Below the pieces are notes generated by a model that was given only the letters and a program-made list of their open reading frames with translations, was not told the origin of the DNA and ran no database searches. 64,000 nt of DNA from assembly GCA_900142905.1 (NCBI GenBank), contig FSRV01000002.1, forward strand, positions 1,736,001-1,800,000. Reading direction: 5' to 3'. Shown here piece by piece: positions 25,906 through 33,792 of the stretch (its first letter is position 1; the number at the start of each line of letters is the position of its first letter). A program made the position numbers and the translations under genes. This DNA comes from Burkholderia sp. GAS332. GTDB taxonomy: Bacteria; Pseudomonadota; Gammaproteobacteria; Burkholderiales; Burkholderiaceae.

Positions 25906-26475
25906 TCACCGTCGAACCAGGCCAACCACATAACAACATACCGCGTCTCCACCGTTGAAGAACTCACACTCAACCGGCGCGCCAAGCTGCAGGCAATCCC
26001 CTTCTGCAAGCTGATACACCTGCTTGCCTTCACGAAAGGTGAGCACCCCTTTCGTCACCCAGATCTGCTGATGCTGAAACACAAAGGCATCCGGCGGATA
26101 AGGCACCCGCACCCCCACGGGTAACGCGATCTCCAGCAACTCGAGCACCCCACCCGTAGGAGGCGAAATCCGCCGCCGCGTATAACCCGTTTCAGGGTCC
26201 TGCCACACCGGTTGCCCGGCATACCGCACCAATCGCTCACCGGCCTGCTCCGCCAGCGCCAGCAAGGTCGACAACGTCAAACCGAAGGCCCCCGAAAGAC
26301 GCCCCAGCACCGTTGCGGTCGGACTCGCCTCGCCTCGTTCGATCTTGCTGATCATCGCCTTCGATACGCCCGAACGCTCCGCCAATTCGCTCAGCGACCA
26401 GTTACGTGCCTCACGCTCAGTCTTCACGCGCGAAGAAATCGCCTGGGTCAAATCGATAGCGGAGGATTCGGACAT
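25906..26475 (-). CDS. XRE-cupin transcriptional regulator
   Basis: 189 residues. The N-terminal helix-turn-helix (WSLSELAERSGVSKAMISKIERGEASPTATVLGRLS, about 30-65) is followed by a C-terminal cupin (VTKGVLTFREGKQVYQLAEGDCLQLGAPVECEF, about 140-175) that binds a small effector. The ATG at 26475 has no strong ribosome site; a GTG ten codons earlier is an alternative. It is divergent from the flavin monooxygenase gene and probably controls it. Confidence 0.85.
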   Translation of the reverse strand: MSESSAIDLTQAISSRVKTEREARNWSLSELAERSGVSKAMISKIERGEASPTATVLGRLSGAFGLTLSTLLALAEQAGERLVRYAGQPVWQDPETGYTRRRISPPTGGVLELLEIALPVGVRVPYPPDAFVFQHQQIWVTKGVLTFREGKQVYQLAEGDCLQLGAPVECEFFNGGDAVCCYVVGLVRR

Positions 26476-26540
26476 GGAAAGATCGAAATCGCCAAAAGTG
26501 AGCACCCATTAAAGGGCAAATAAGGGACAAAATCAATGTC

Positions 26541-26583
26541 TTGCATAGTGATTTTTCGTCCACTATATTAAACGAACGATCGT
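26541..26583 (+). promoter_or_regulatory. Promoter and start-site palindrome of the monooxygenase operon
   Basis: TTGCAT (26541-26546), a 17-base spacer and TATATT (26564-26569) make a good sigma-70 promoter. The start site falls at about 26576, inside AACGAACGATCGT (26571-26583). The ACGATCGT core is the one seen in the ABC-importer promoter, with a one-base variant in the porin promoter. Confidence 0.6.
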
Positions 26584-26646
26584 GGCGCAGTCATGCAACC
26601 TGGCGCGCCAGCCGTAAGCATTCGTCCACCTCAGCCGGAAGACACC

Positions 26647-28023
26647 ATGCCGAAGGAAATCGTTCTCAACGCGTTTGACATGAACTGCGTCGGCCACATC
26701 CAGCAAGGCATGTGGACTCATCCGCGCGATCAGTCCGCCCGCTATACCGATCTTCAGTACTGGACCGACTACGCGCGCACGCTCGAGGCGGGTCTGTTCG
26801 ACGGCATTTTTTTCGCGGATGTGGCGGGCGTCTACGACGTCTACGGCGGCAATCCCGACGCGGCGATTCGCGGCGCCGTGCAGGTGCCGGTGAACGACCC
26901 GACGTTGCTGATTCCGGCCATGGCTGCTGTCACGCGCCATCTGTCGTTCGGCGTCACGTCCAATCTCACGGTCGAGCAGCCGTATCTGTTCGCCCGGCGC
27001 ATGTCGACGCTCGATCATCTGACGCGCGGCCGGGTCGGCTGGAACATTGTGACGGGCTATCTGGACAGTGCTTCACGCGCGATCGGCCTGAGCGGGCAAA
27101 TGGCCCACGACGATCGCTACGATCTCGCCGACGAATATATGGAACTCGTCTACAAACTGTGGGAAGGCAGTTGGGAAGACGACGCGGTGCTGCGTGACAA
27201 AGTGCAAGGCATCTATGCGGATGCGTCGAAAGTCCACGTGATTCATCATCACGGCAAGCAGTATCGGGTGGACGCCATGCATCTGAGCGAACCGTCGCCG
27301 CAGCGCACACCGGTGCTTTATCAAGCGGGTTCGTCAGCGCGCGGCAAACAGTTCGCCGCGGCGCACGCGGAGTGCGTGTTCGTCAACGGCCAGGCGAAGC
27401 CCGCTGTGAAAGCGATCGTCGACGATATTCGCGCTCACGCCGTGGCGCGCGGGCGCGACGCGGACGACATCAAGGTCCTGCTCGGGCAAACCGTCATCAC
27501 GGGCCGCACGGATCGCGAAGCGCAGGAGAAATACGCCGAGTACCGCCAATACGTGAGCGCCGAGGCGGCGCTCGTGCATGCAGCGGCGTCGCTCGGTATC
27601 GACTTCGCGCGCTATGACCTCGACGAGCCCATCGAGACCGGCAAGAGCCAGGCCATTGTGTCGAACGTCGAAGCCATGACGCGCGCCGCCGGCCCGCAAT
27701 GGACCAAACGTATGCTCCTCGAACAGATGGTGCTCGGCAGCCGTCAGGCGCCGCTCGTCGGCTCGGCTGAGCGTGTTGCGGACGAACTCATCGCATGGAC
27801 CGAAGAAACCGGCGTGGACGGTTTCAATCTCTCGCGCACCGTCGCGCCGGAGTGCTTCGACGATTTCATTGCCCTGGTGGTGCCGATTCTGCAGGAGCGT
27901 GGCGCCTATAAGCGCGCGTATCGCGACGGCACGTTGCGCGAAAAACTGTTCGGTCATGCGCGTTTGCCTGCCAGTCACACGGCGGCCCAGTTCCGCTCCA
28001 GAGGCACCGATCCCCATGCTTGA
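26647..28023 (+). CDS. FMNH2-dependent monooxygenase, NtaA/SnaA/DszA (luciferase-like) family
   Basis: 458 residues, close to the family's usual 440-460. Motifs include LNAFDMNCVGHIQQGMWTHP at the start, AGLFDGIFFADVAGVYDVYGG, the flavin-site strand LSFGVTSNLTVEQPYLFARRMSTLDHLTRGRVGWNIVTGY and PVLYQAGSSARGKQFAAAHAECVF. It uses reduced FMN supplied by a separate reductase to oxygenate a substrate such as an aminopolycarboxylate, alkyl sulfonate or thiophene-type compound. The ATG at 26647 follows GGAAG. It overlaps the flavin reductase gene by eight bases. A divergent XRE-cupin regulator precedes it. Substrate unknown. Confidence 0.88.
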   Translation: MPKEIVLNAFDMNCVGHIQQGMWTHPRDQSARYTDLQYWTDYARTLEAGLFDGIFFADVAGVYDVYGGNPDAAIRGAVQVPVNDPTLLIPAMAAVTRHLSFGVTSNLTVEQPYLFARRMSTLDHLTRGRVGWNIVTGYLDSASRAIGLSGQMAHDDRYDLADEYMELVYKLWEGSWEDDAVLRDKVQGIYADASKVHVIHHHGKQYRVDAMHLSEPSPQRTPVLYQAGSSARGKQFAAAHAECVFVNGQAKPAVKAIVDDIRAHAVARGRDADDIKVLLGQTVITGRTDREAQEKYAEYRQYVSAEAALVHAAASLGIDFARYDLDEPIETGKSQAIVSNVEAMTRAAGPQWTKRMLLEQMVLGSRQAPLVGSAERVADELIAWTEETGVDGFNLSRTVAPECFDDFIALVVPILQERGAYKRAYRDGTLREKLFGHARLPASHTAAQFRSRGTDPHA

Positions 28024-28558
28024 CAAGACCACCTTCCGCGACGCCATGGCCGGCCTTGGCGCCGCCGTCAACATCATCACCAGCGATGGCGCCGCCGGCC
28101 TCGCCGGCTGCACGGCCTCGGCGGTTTGCGGCGTGACGGACGAGCCTCCTATCTTGCTCGTCTGCATCAATCGCGGCAGCCGCAACAACGCGGCCTTCCG
28201 CGCCAACGGCACGCTTTGCGTCAATGTACTGAGCGCGGATCAGCAAGCCCTTGCGGCGCATTTCGCCACGGGCTCGCTGCCGATGACCGAGCGCTTCGCC
28301 GCCGCGCAATGGGACACGCTCGTGACCGGCGCGCCGGTCCTGCATGGCGCGCTCGCCTCACTCGACTGCGAGATTGAATCCGTGATGGAAGTCGGCACGC
28401 ATACGGTGTTCTTTTGCGCGGTGATGGCCGCGCACACCCGCGTCGGCGGCGATGCACTGATCTATTACGGCCGCAATTATCATCGGGTCGGCGCGAGATC
28501 CGCGCATGCGCAGTGCCGCGATCAGGCCACCCAGTGTCCCGGCACCCACGCCCAATGA
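28016..28558 (+). CDS. Flavin reductase partner (FMN-binding split barrel)
   Basis: 180 residues of the HpaC/NtaB type. FRDAMAGLGAAVNIITSDGAAGLAGCTASAVCGVTDEPPILLVCINRGSRNNAAFRANGTLCVNVL is the flavin-binding core and ALIYYGRNYHRVG the closing strand. It reduces FMN with NAD(P)H for the adjacent monooxygenase, with which it overlaps by eight bases. The C-terminal 15 residues extend past the fold and overlap the 3' end of the convergent lipoprotein gene by 37 bases. Confidence 0.88.
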   Translation: MLDKTTFRDAMAGLGAAVNIITSDGAAGLAGCTASAVCGVTDEPPILLVCINRGSRNNAAFRANGTLCVNVLSADQQALAAHFATGSLPMTERFAAAQWDTLVTGAPVLHGALASLDCEIESVMEVGTHTVFFCAVMAAHTRVGGDALIYYGRNYHRVGARSAHAQCRDQATQCPGTHAQ

Positions 28559-28737
28559 TTGCCTTCCCAGCGATAGTGGCCCTTCACCCAGTGATAGCCT
28601 GGGGCGGGCGCGACCGGCACCACCTCGACGAGCGGCGCCGGCTGCGGCGGCCGTCCCGGTTCGACGACGCAGGCTGACAACAAGGCGGCGCACAGACCTG
28701 CAAGCGATACGGCGCGAATAGTGGATTGGATTTTCAT
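28522..28737 (-). CDS. Small YXWGXW-type lipoprotein
   Basis: 71 residues. A lipoprotein signal has lipobox LLSAC (Cys 23), a Pro-rich linker follows, and the C-terminal part YHWVKGHYRWEGNHWAWVPGHW carries the repeated W-x-x-G-H-x aromatic motif of the YXWGXW family. It lies 24 bases after the DUF1501 gene on the same strand. It is the last gene of the ECF-sigma operon and resembles that operon's first gene. Confidence 0.75.
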   Translation of the reverse strand: MKIQSTIRAVSLAGLCAALLSACVVEPGRPPQPAPLVEVVPVAPAPGYHWVKGHYRWEGNHWAWVPGHWVA

Positions 28738-28761
28738 TTTCTCTCCCTGGTGATTGTTAGG

Positions 28762-29910
28762 TTATGCGCGCACGAGCCCCGTCATCGGCCGCGTGCCTCC
28801 GCTCTGGCCGAACAGCGTGCTGGCCGTGCGCTGCGGATCGAGTCCGAGGCTTTCGCTTGCGGCGCCGGCGATCAACGCATCCAGCGACATAGTCGGTTTG
28901 AGGTCACGCGCTTCGTAAAGGTCGCCCGGTTTCAGACCGGGCCAGTCGGCGAGCACACGTCCGCCGGCCACCGAGCCGCCCAGCACCATCGCCACGGAAC
29001 CGGTGCCGTGATCGGTGCCCCCCGTGCCGTTGGCGGCGGCGGTTCTGCCGAACTCCGTCGCCACTACCACCGTGGTCTTGCTCCACAACGGCCCCATGCC
29101 GTCGCGCAACGCCGCGAGCATCGTGTCGAGCGCTTTCAACTGATTGGCGAGTCGCGCGTTCTGCGCAGTGTGCGTGTCCCAGCCCCCGGTTTCGATCATC
29201 GCGATCCGCGGGCCGTCGTCGCGTGACAGAAAACTCGCGGCGAGTTTGCCGAGGCTCGCCGGGTCCTGACGCGTGCCCGCGTCACCTGCAAGCCCGCGCG
29301 CGGTCATGGCCGATTCCCATAGCGGCCGCAATTGCGCGTCCTGGTCGTACAGTTGCGAGACTCGCATGAGCAGATCGTCAGGCGCCTGCGGCAACCCGGA
29401 AGGCGCGTACGACGTCACCGCCGCCTTGCCGCGCAGCGCCATCGGCACGGTCGGCGCGAAGGCGATCGCGTTCTCCTTCGTCGCGGGCATCGATGCGGCA
29501 AGCCGGTTCAGCCAGCCGTCCTTCATCTGATACGGCGACGTGCCACCGGTCTCCAGCACGTTCTGCCCGTCGAAGTGCGAGCGGTCGCGATACGGCGACG
29601 CCACCGCGTGCACGAACAGCGCCTGGTGGTCCGCATACATGGCGGCGGTCTGCACGAGCGAGGGATGCAGCGCGAAGGTGCCGTCGAGCCGGGTCGCCTT
29701 GGAAGGGTCGATGGCCAGCGCACCGCGCAATGTCGCGTAGGCGGGTTCGGCATACGGCACGACGATGTTCAGGCCATCCGCCGCGCCGCGCTGGATCACG
29801 AACACGAAGCGGCGATCGGTTGCGACGCTGGCAAAAACGATCTGCGGCGACACGAGAATCGCCCCCGCGCCTGCAGCGGCGACGCTCAAAAACTTGCGGC
29901 GTGAAAGCAT
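28762..29910 (-). CDS. DUF1501 protein, Tat-exported, sulfatase-like fold
   Basis: 382 residues. The start MLSRRKFLSVAAAGAGAILV is a twin-arginine signal (SRRKFL). The body has FVIQRGAADGLNIVVPY, SHFDGQNVLETG, MIETGGWDTHTAQ and VVVATEFGRTAAANGTGGTDHGTGSVAMVLG, the hallmark DUF1501 motifs with metal-like D/H/E residues of an alkaline-phosphatase superfamily fold. Two ATGs are possible; the inner one at 29910 has GGAG eight bases away. It overlaps or abuts the DUF1800 gene, its usual partner. The biochemical role of the pair is not established. Confidence 0.85.
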   Translation of the reverse strand: MLSRRKFLSVAAAGAGAILVSPQIVFASVATDRRFVFVIQRGAADGLNIVVPYAEPAYATLRGALAIDPSKATRLDGTFALHPSLVQTAAMYADHQALFVHAVASPYRDRSHFDGQNVLETGGTSPYQMKDGWLNRLAASMPATKENAIAFAPTVPMALRGKAAVTSYAPSGLPQAPDDLLMRVSQLYDQDAQLRPLWESAMTARGLAGDAGTRQDPASLGKLAASFLSRDDGPRIAMIETGGWDTHTAQNARLANQLKALDTMLAALRDGMGPLWSKTTVVVATEFGRTAAANGTGGTDHGTGSVAMVLGGSVAGGRVLADWPGLKPGDLYEARDLKPTMSLDALIAGAASESLGLDPQRTASTLFGQSGGTRPMTGLVRA

Positions 29911-29915
29911 GGCAT

Positions 29916-31478
29916 TCATCTCCGTTGAAAATCCGGCGAGACCAGCAGCAGCGCAATCGCTGTCGACGCACTGTCGGCCCGCGACACAGCGGTAGCAGTC
30001 GGCACACTGAGCGAGCCGGCCAGCAAGGTCTGACCGAGCGAGCGCGCATCGAGCCGGTCGCCGACGCGCGAGGCGAAACGCTGCGCCACTTCGACCCGGC
30101 GCACGAGCGCATCGGGCGCCGCCCAGCTTGCGGCAATGTCGTCGTAACCGGCGGGCGAACCCGGGCGCCATACCGGCTGGCCGAGTTGCGTGAGGATGGG
30201 CGCGGCCTGCATGTTGCCCATGTCCTGCCAGCCAAGCCCGCGCATCGAGGAAATGGTCCACTCCCACGGCGTCTTGAACTTCACGGCGACCGGTGACCAC
30301 GCCTGCGGCATGTCGAGCAAAGTCCGGTACACGGTCGGCAGATCGCCGCCACTGCGTTCGAACGCGTTCGCCAACCGCTCACTCACGTCCGGCGGCGGAT
30401 TGTCCGCGACGAAGTGACGGGCGAGCTTGCCGCCTATGTGCTGCGCCGTTGCGGGCGCGCTGGCGAGGTCATGCAGGATCGACAGCGCCTGCTCTTCGCC
30501 GGGCTGGTCATAGCGCCGACCCATGATGGTTCGCGAGCCCGGCTCGTGCAGCGCGGTGCGAAACACGAAGGTGCCCGGGGCGGCGTTCGGCTGCGGATCC
30601 TGCCGACGCGCATTGCCGGCACTGCCCGGGTTGCCGGCCAGACTCCAGCCGGTCAGCGCGCGGGCGAATTCGGTGACGTCGTCCTGGCTATAGCCGCTGC
30701 GCACGCCGAGCGTGTGCAGCTCCATGATTTCGCGCGCCAGGTTCTCGTTCAGACCGCGCTTGATGTCCGGATTGCGCTGCGAAGCACGCATGACCGCCAT
30801 GCTGTCCGGTCCAACCGAACGCGGCTGATCGAGAAACAACTGCATGGCCGGATGACGTTCGACCGCGACCAGCATGTCTTCGAAACGGCCGAGCACGTGC
30901 GGGCGGATCGCTTCTGCTTCGAATGAGCCGGCCAGTGCCGCGACGGCAGGCTTTTCCGTGGATACCGCGAAGTGGTTCGCCCAGAAATGGACCAGCCGCT
31001 CAACGAAAGGCGTCGGCGTGGTGAGCGCGCTTGCGACCCGCGCGTTCACCGAGGAACGGTACATGTCCAGGATCTCACCGCGCAGCGCCTTTCGTTCGGC
31101 TTGCTTAGCAGTTTGTGCGGCGGTTTCTGGTGTACCTTGGCCAGTAGATTGGGTATTGGCTTGCCCGTTGGTTTGCATGCCGGCCTGCGCATTCGTCTGA
31201 CTGGCGGCCGCGCCTTCGCTAACCTTCTGCTGATTCTGTTGATTTTGTTGATCCTGCCGGTTCAGCTGGTTCAGTTGCATGCGCTGCTGCGCCAGTTCGG
31301 TGGACAGCGCCACCGAATCAGGCTGGCTCGCCCACGCGGCAGGCCGTGGCTGATACTGCTCGAGCTGCGCGAGCAGCCACCCCTTCGGGTCGGCAGGCGG
31401 CGAGTCGTCGGCACGCGCGCCAAGGCCGAAGCGGTTTAGTGCGATCGCCGCGGCATTCATATTCTGTGAGGTAGTCAT
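29916..31478 (-). CDS. DUF1800 family protein
   Basis: 520 residues. ALNRFGLGARADD opens the domain. RLVHFWANHFAVSTEKP, LFLDQPRSVGPDSM, NENLAREIMELHTLGVRSGYSQDDVTEFARALTGWSL and NIGGKLARHFV-like segments (here HIGGKLARHFVADNPPPDV) are diagnostic. Residues of about 70-130 are an insertion rich in Gln, Asn and Thr (NQLNRQDQQNQQNQQKVSEG onward) that looks disordered. No signal peptide is visible. It is followed directly by DUF1501, the pairing seen across many bacteria. Function is unknown. Confidence 0.85.
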   Translation of the reverse strand: MTTSQNMNAAAIALNRFGLGARADDSPPADPKGWLLAQLEQYQPRPAAWASQPDSVALSTELAQQRMQLNQLNRQDQQNQQNQQKVSEGAAASQTNAQAGMQTNGQANTQSTGQGTPETAAQTAKQAERKALRGEILDMYRSSVNARVASALTTPTPFVERLVHFWANHFAVSTEKPAVAALAGSFEAEAIRPHVLGRFEDMLVAVERHPAMQLFLDQPRSVGPDSMAVMRASQRNPDIKRGLNENLAREIMELHTLGVRSGYSQDDVTEFARALTGWSLAGNPGSAGNARRQDPQPNAAPGTFVFRTALHEPGSRTIMGRRYDQPGEEQALSILHDLASAPATAQHIGGKLARHFVADNPPPDVSERLANAFERSGGDLPTVYRTLLDMPQAWSPVAVKFKTPWEWTISSMRGLGWQDMGNMQAAPILTQLGQPVWRPGSPAGYDDIAASWAAPDALVRRVEVAQRFASRVGDRLDARSLGQTLLAGSLSVPTATAVSRADSASTAIALLLVSPDFQRR

Positions 31479-31579
31479 ACCGTCCTCTTCGGCGTTGGAT
31501 ATTTCTTTAAACGCGCGCCACGATGAAATCCGTCGCGTCCGTTCAGAATTTTTTATTCGCCCGAAGATTCACTCGACGA

Positions 31580-32101
31580 TTATTCACTCGACGATTCACT
31601 CGCGGCCGGCTTGGCCGGCTTTTTTGCATTGGCGGCCGGCTGTGGTTCACGCCACTGTCCGCGCAACTTCAGGCTGTCGGCGAATTCGACCCGCTCCTCC
31701 GGAGACAGCGTTGCCGCAAAATCCGCCACACTGCCCTCCACTTGCGCGCGCAAGTTGCTGTCGGCCTCGCGCGTGCGGGCCAGCGCCGCGTCCAGCGCCG
31801 CGCGATCGAACTGTGGCGCGGCGAGCAGGCGCAACACTTCACGACGCCCTTCGCGGCCCTCGATGGCAAACTGTTTACCCTCGCGGCGCGCACTCTTCAA
31901 ACCGTCAAGAAAGGCCTGCTGGCGCTCGGCCGGCAGCGGCTCGGCGGCGAAACGCAACGCCGTGCGCTGCTGCGCCAGCACCGGCAAGGTCGCGCCATGC
32001 GCGGCAAACCATTGATAAGCACCACCGACAATCGCACCCAGCAAGAACACATTGAGCACCAGCGAGGCCACCAGTACGAATTTCCACGACCGGCCGTTCA
32101 T
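31580..32101 (-). CDS. CpxP/Spy-like membrane-anchored periplasmic stress protein
   Basis: 173 residues. One N-terminal membrane anchor (FVLVASLVLNVFLLGAIVGGAYQW, about 8-31) is followed by a helical LTXXQ-like domain with the motif LSPEERVEFADSL and many Arg/Glu residues, as in periplasmic heavy-metal-sensor/CpxP proteins. The C-terminus is a Lys-Pro-Ala-Ser-rich tail. The ATG at 32101 has GGAG six bases upstream and overlaps the preceding gene's stop by four bases. With the sigma factor it suggests an envelope-stress circuit. Confidence 0.75.
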   Translation of the reverse strand: MNGRSWKFVLVASLVLNVFLLGAIVGGAYQWFAAHGATLPVLAQQRTALRFAAEPLPAERQQAFLDGLKSARREGKQFAIEGREGRREVLRLLAAPQFDRAALDAALARTREADSNLRAQVEGSVADFAATLSPEERVEFADSLKLRGQWREPQPAANAKKPAKPAASESSSE

Positions 32102-32517
32102 TCGCCGCTCCAATCGGCGGATGACCCGCCGAAGCTCGAAGTTAAATAAGAAGACTCATGGACCGGCTGCACCGTCCCGGTCAACACGAAAAACGACACC
32201 GCAAAAGCGCCGGCGGCGCCGCCCAGCAGTCCGACACCGGCCACCGCCGCGCCCGACCACCACAAGCGTTTGCGCGGCACGGCCGGCCGTCGCACCGGCG
32301 CGCTGCCGATGATCCGCTGCTGCAACGCCGCGCCCGGCGGATCGACCTTATCGGCCGCCAGCCACGCATCGATGCCGGCCGCGTCCGCCAGCACCGCATC
32401 GGCTTCGGCGCGATGCAACGCCGCCCATGCCTGTGCTGCTGCGCGTTCCTGTTGCGGCCAGCGGCGCGCATCCGCACCGTAGGCTTCGACGATCTGATGG
32501 AATCTTTCGGGCGTCAT
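32098..32517 (-). CDS. Single-span anti-sigma-like membrane protein
   Basis: 139 residues. A cytoplasmic N-terminal half of about 85 residues (MTPERFHQIVEAYGADARRWPQ) is followed by one membrane span (WWSGAAVAGVGLLGGAAGAFAVSFFVL) and a short periplasmic tail. It overlaps the ECF sigma gene by four bases. Position, topology and size fit an anti-sigma factor or its partner. It lacks an obvious zinc anti-sigma HxxxCxxC motif, so the assignment is by context. Confidence 0.65.
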   Translation of the reverse strand: MTPERFHQIVEAYGADARRWPQQERAAAQAWAALHRAEADAVLADAAGIDAWLAADKVDPPGAALQQRIIGSAPVRRPAVPRKRLWWSGAAVAGVGLLGGAAGAFAVSFFVLTGTVQPVHESSYLTSSFGGSSADWSGE

Positions 32518-33074
32518 GACTTGTCCTTGCTAAGGCCGCTGCCGGCCAGTTGGGCGCGCAGATTGCGGCGCGCACGTGCCAGCAGACTTTCCAACGCATC
32601 GACCGTGATACCCATCAGGGCGGCAGCGTCGATGTTCGACATCTCCTGGTAGTAATTGAGCACCAGCGCCTCGCGCTGCCGTGCCGGTAATGCGGCGAGC
32701 GCCTCGCGAACGCGCTCGTCCTGGGCGCGTGCTTCGAGGGTGGCGTCGGGCAAGGCGGCAGGGTCGATCTCATCGGGCATGTCGTCGTGCGGGACTTCGC
32801 GGCGGCTGCGCAAGCGGTCATAGCAAAGATTGAGCGCAACACGATGCACCCACGTATCGACCTTCGCCTCGCCTTCCCGCCAGCGTGAAGCCTGCTTCCA
32901 GATCCGCACGAAGACCTCCTGCGCCACGTCTTCCGCTTCCATGCGATCGCCCAGCATGCGCGTGGCGAGCGCGAGCAGACGCGGCAGCTTGCGCGCGACA
33001 AGCGAGCGGACCGCAGCCGGGTCCTGCCGGGCAACCCCTTCCAGCAGTTCCGCATCGGGATCGCGTTCGCTCAA
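32514..33074 (-). CDS. ECF-type RNA polymerase sigma factor
   Basis: About 186 residues. Region 2 contains LLALATRMLGDRMEAEDVAQEVFVRIWKQASRW, and region 4 has VREALAALPARQREALVLNYYQEMSNIDAAALMGITVDALESLLARARRNLRAQL. The frame is open upstream but lacks an ATG at the right place. TTG at 33074, with GGGGAG nine bases upstream, gives the usual ECF length. It is the second gene of a seven-gene operon and probably directs that operon's own promoter. Confidence 0.87.
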   Translation of the reverse strand: MSERDPDAELLEGVARQDPAAVRSLVARKLPRLLALATRMLGDRMEAEDVAQEVFVRIWKQASRWREGEAKVDTWVHRVALNLCYDRLRSRREVPHDDMPDEIDPAALPDATLEARAQDERVREALAALPARQREALVLNYYQEMSNIDAAALMGITVDALESLLARARRNLRAQLAGSGLSKDKS

Positions 33075-33103
33075 GACGTGCGGCTCCCCGGCTCGCGCCG
33101 ACT

Positions 33104-33424
33104 TCAAGCCCAATGGCCTTCGATCCAGCGCCAGTTCGGGCCACGCTGCACCCAATGCCCCGGCACCCAGCGATGGCCGACGCGAACCGGCTGCCAGTGG
33201 CCCGGCGCCCATACATAACGGCCTTGAGCCCAACGCCAGCGGCCTTGATCCCACACGTAACCGGCACGCGGCGCCGGCATCACTTCGACGCGCGGCGGCG
33301 GGGGCGCCATGGGCGCGATGATCACGGCCTGCGCGAAGGCCGGCGCGGCCGTCAGCGCGGCAGCGCACGTGATCGCGACAGCTAGCACGGAACCCAGAAG
33401 GCGGGCCGGTTTGATCGATGTCAT
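33104..33424 (-). CDS. Secreted YXWGXW-repeat protein
   Basis: 106 residues from ATG 33424. A signal peptide ends APAFAQ (about residue 32). The mature part is built of aromatic repeats YVWDQGRWRW, YVWAPGHWQP, HRWVPGHWVQ and WRWIEGHW, i.e. the YXWGXW family. It is the first gene of the ECF operon, and its stop is 29 bases before the sigma start. Its relatives are small periplasmic or surface proteins of unknown role. The last gene of the operon encodes a lipoprotein of the same type. Confidence 0.8.
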   Translation of the reverse strand: MTSIKPARLLGSVLAVAITCAAALTAAPAFAQAVIIAPMAPPPPRVEVMPAPRAGYVWDQGRWRWAQGRYVWAPGHWQPVRVGHRWVPGHWVQRGPNWRWIEGHWA

Positions 33425-33792
33425 TTGGCTTTCTCCAGTAAGGGTCGGAGCCAGATGCGACTCCGTTTCTTCTTGAACGCAGCAGCGGAAAAAATCTGTC
33501 GCTTTGATTCGCACTGAAAGTAATGCATTGAAACACGCGAGATACAGCGGTCAGAATCGCTTGCAAATTACAGGTGACGTCAGCAATAAGACAGGAAATG
33601 TTATGCAAATGAATGGCAACCGATAGGCAACGTAATGTTCGCGCCCCGAAATCTTAATCAGCAGGTGTTTCAATGCGCGCTGTTTCTAGCGGTAAGACAC
33701 CTTAGCTGTATTTCTAACAATATCCCCAGCGAACATCCACACGTGCATCACTGGAAACGCTGAACGGCGAAGTCGAATCTGGAGCCAGTCAC
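33425..33792. other. Divergent intergenic region of the ECF operon and AcpA-type gene
   Basis: 368 bases separate the minus-strand sigma operon from the plus-strand phosphoesterase. The right half is AT-rich and must hold both promoters, but I see no convincing -35/-10 pair and no repeat or ORF I would support. An ECF-type promoter is expected here on the minus strand. Confidence 0.35.
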
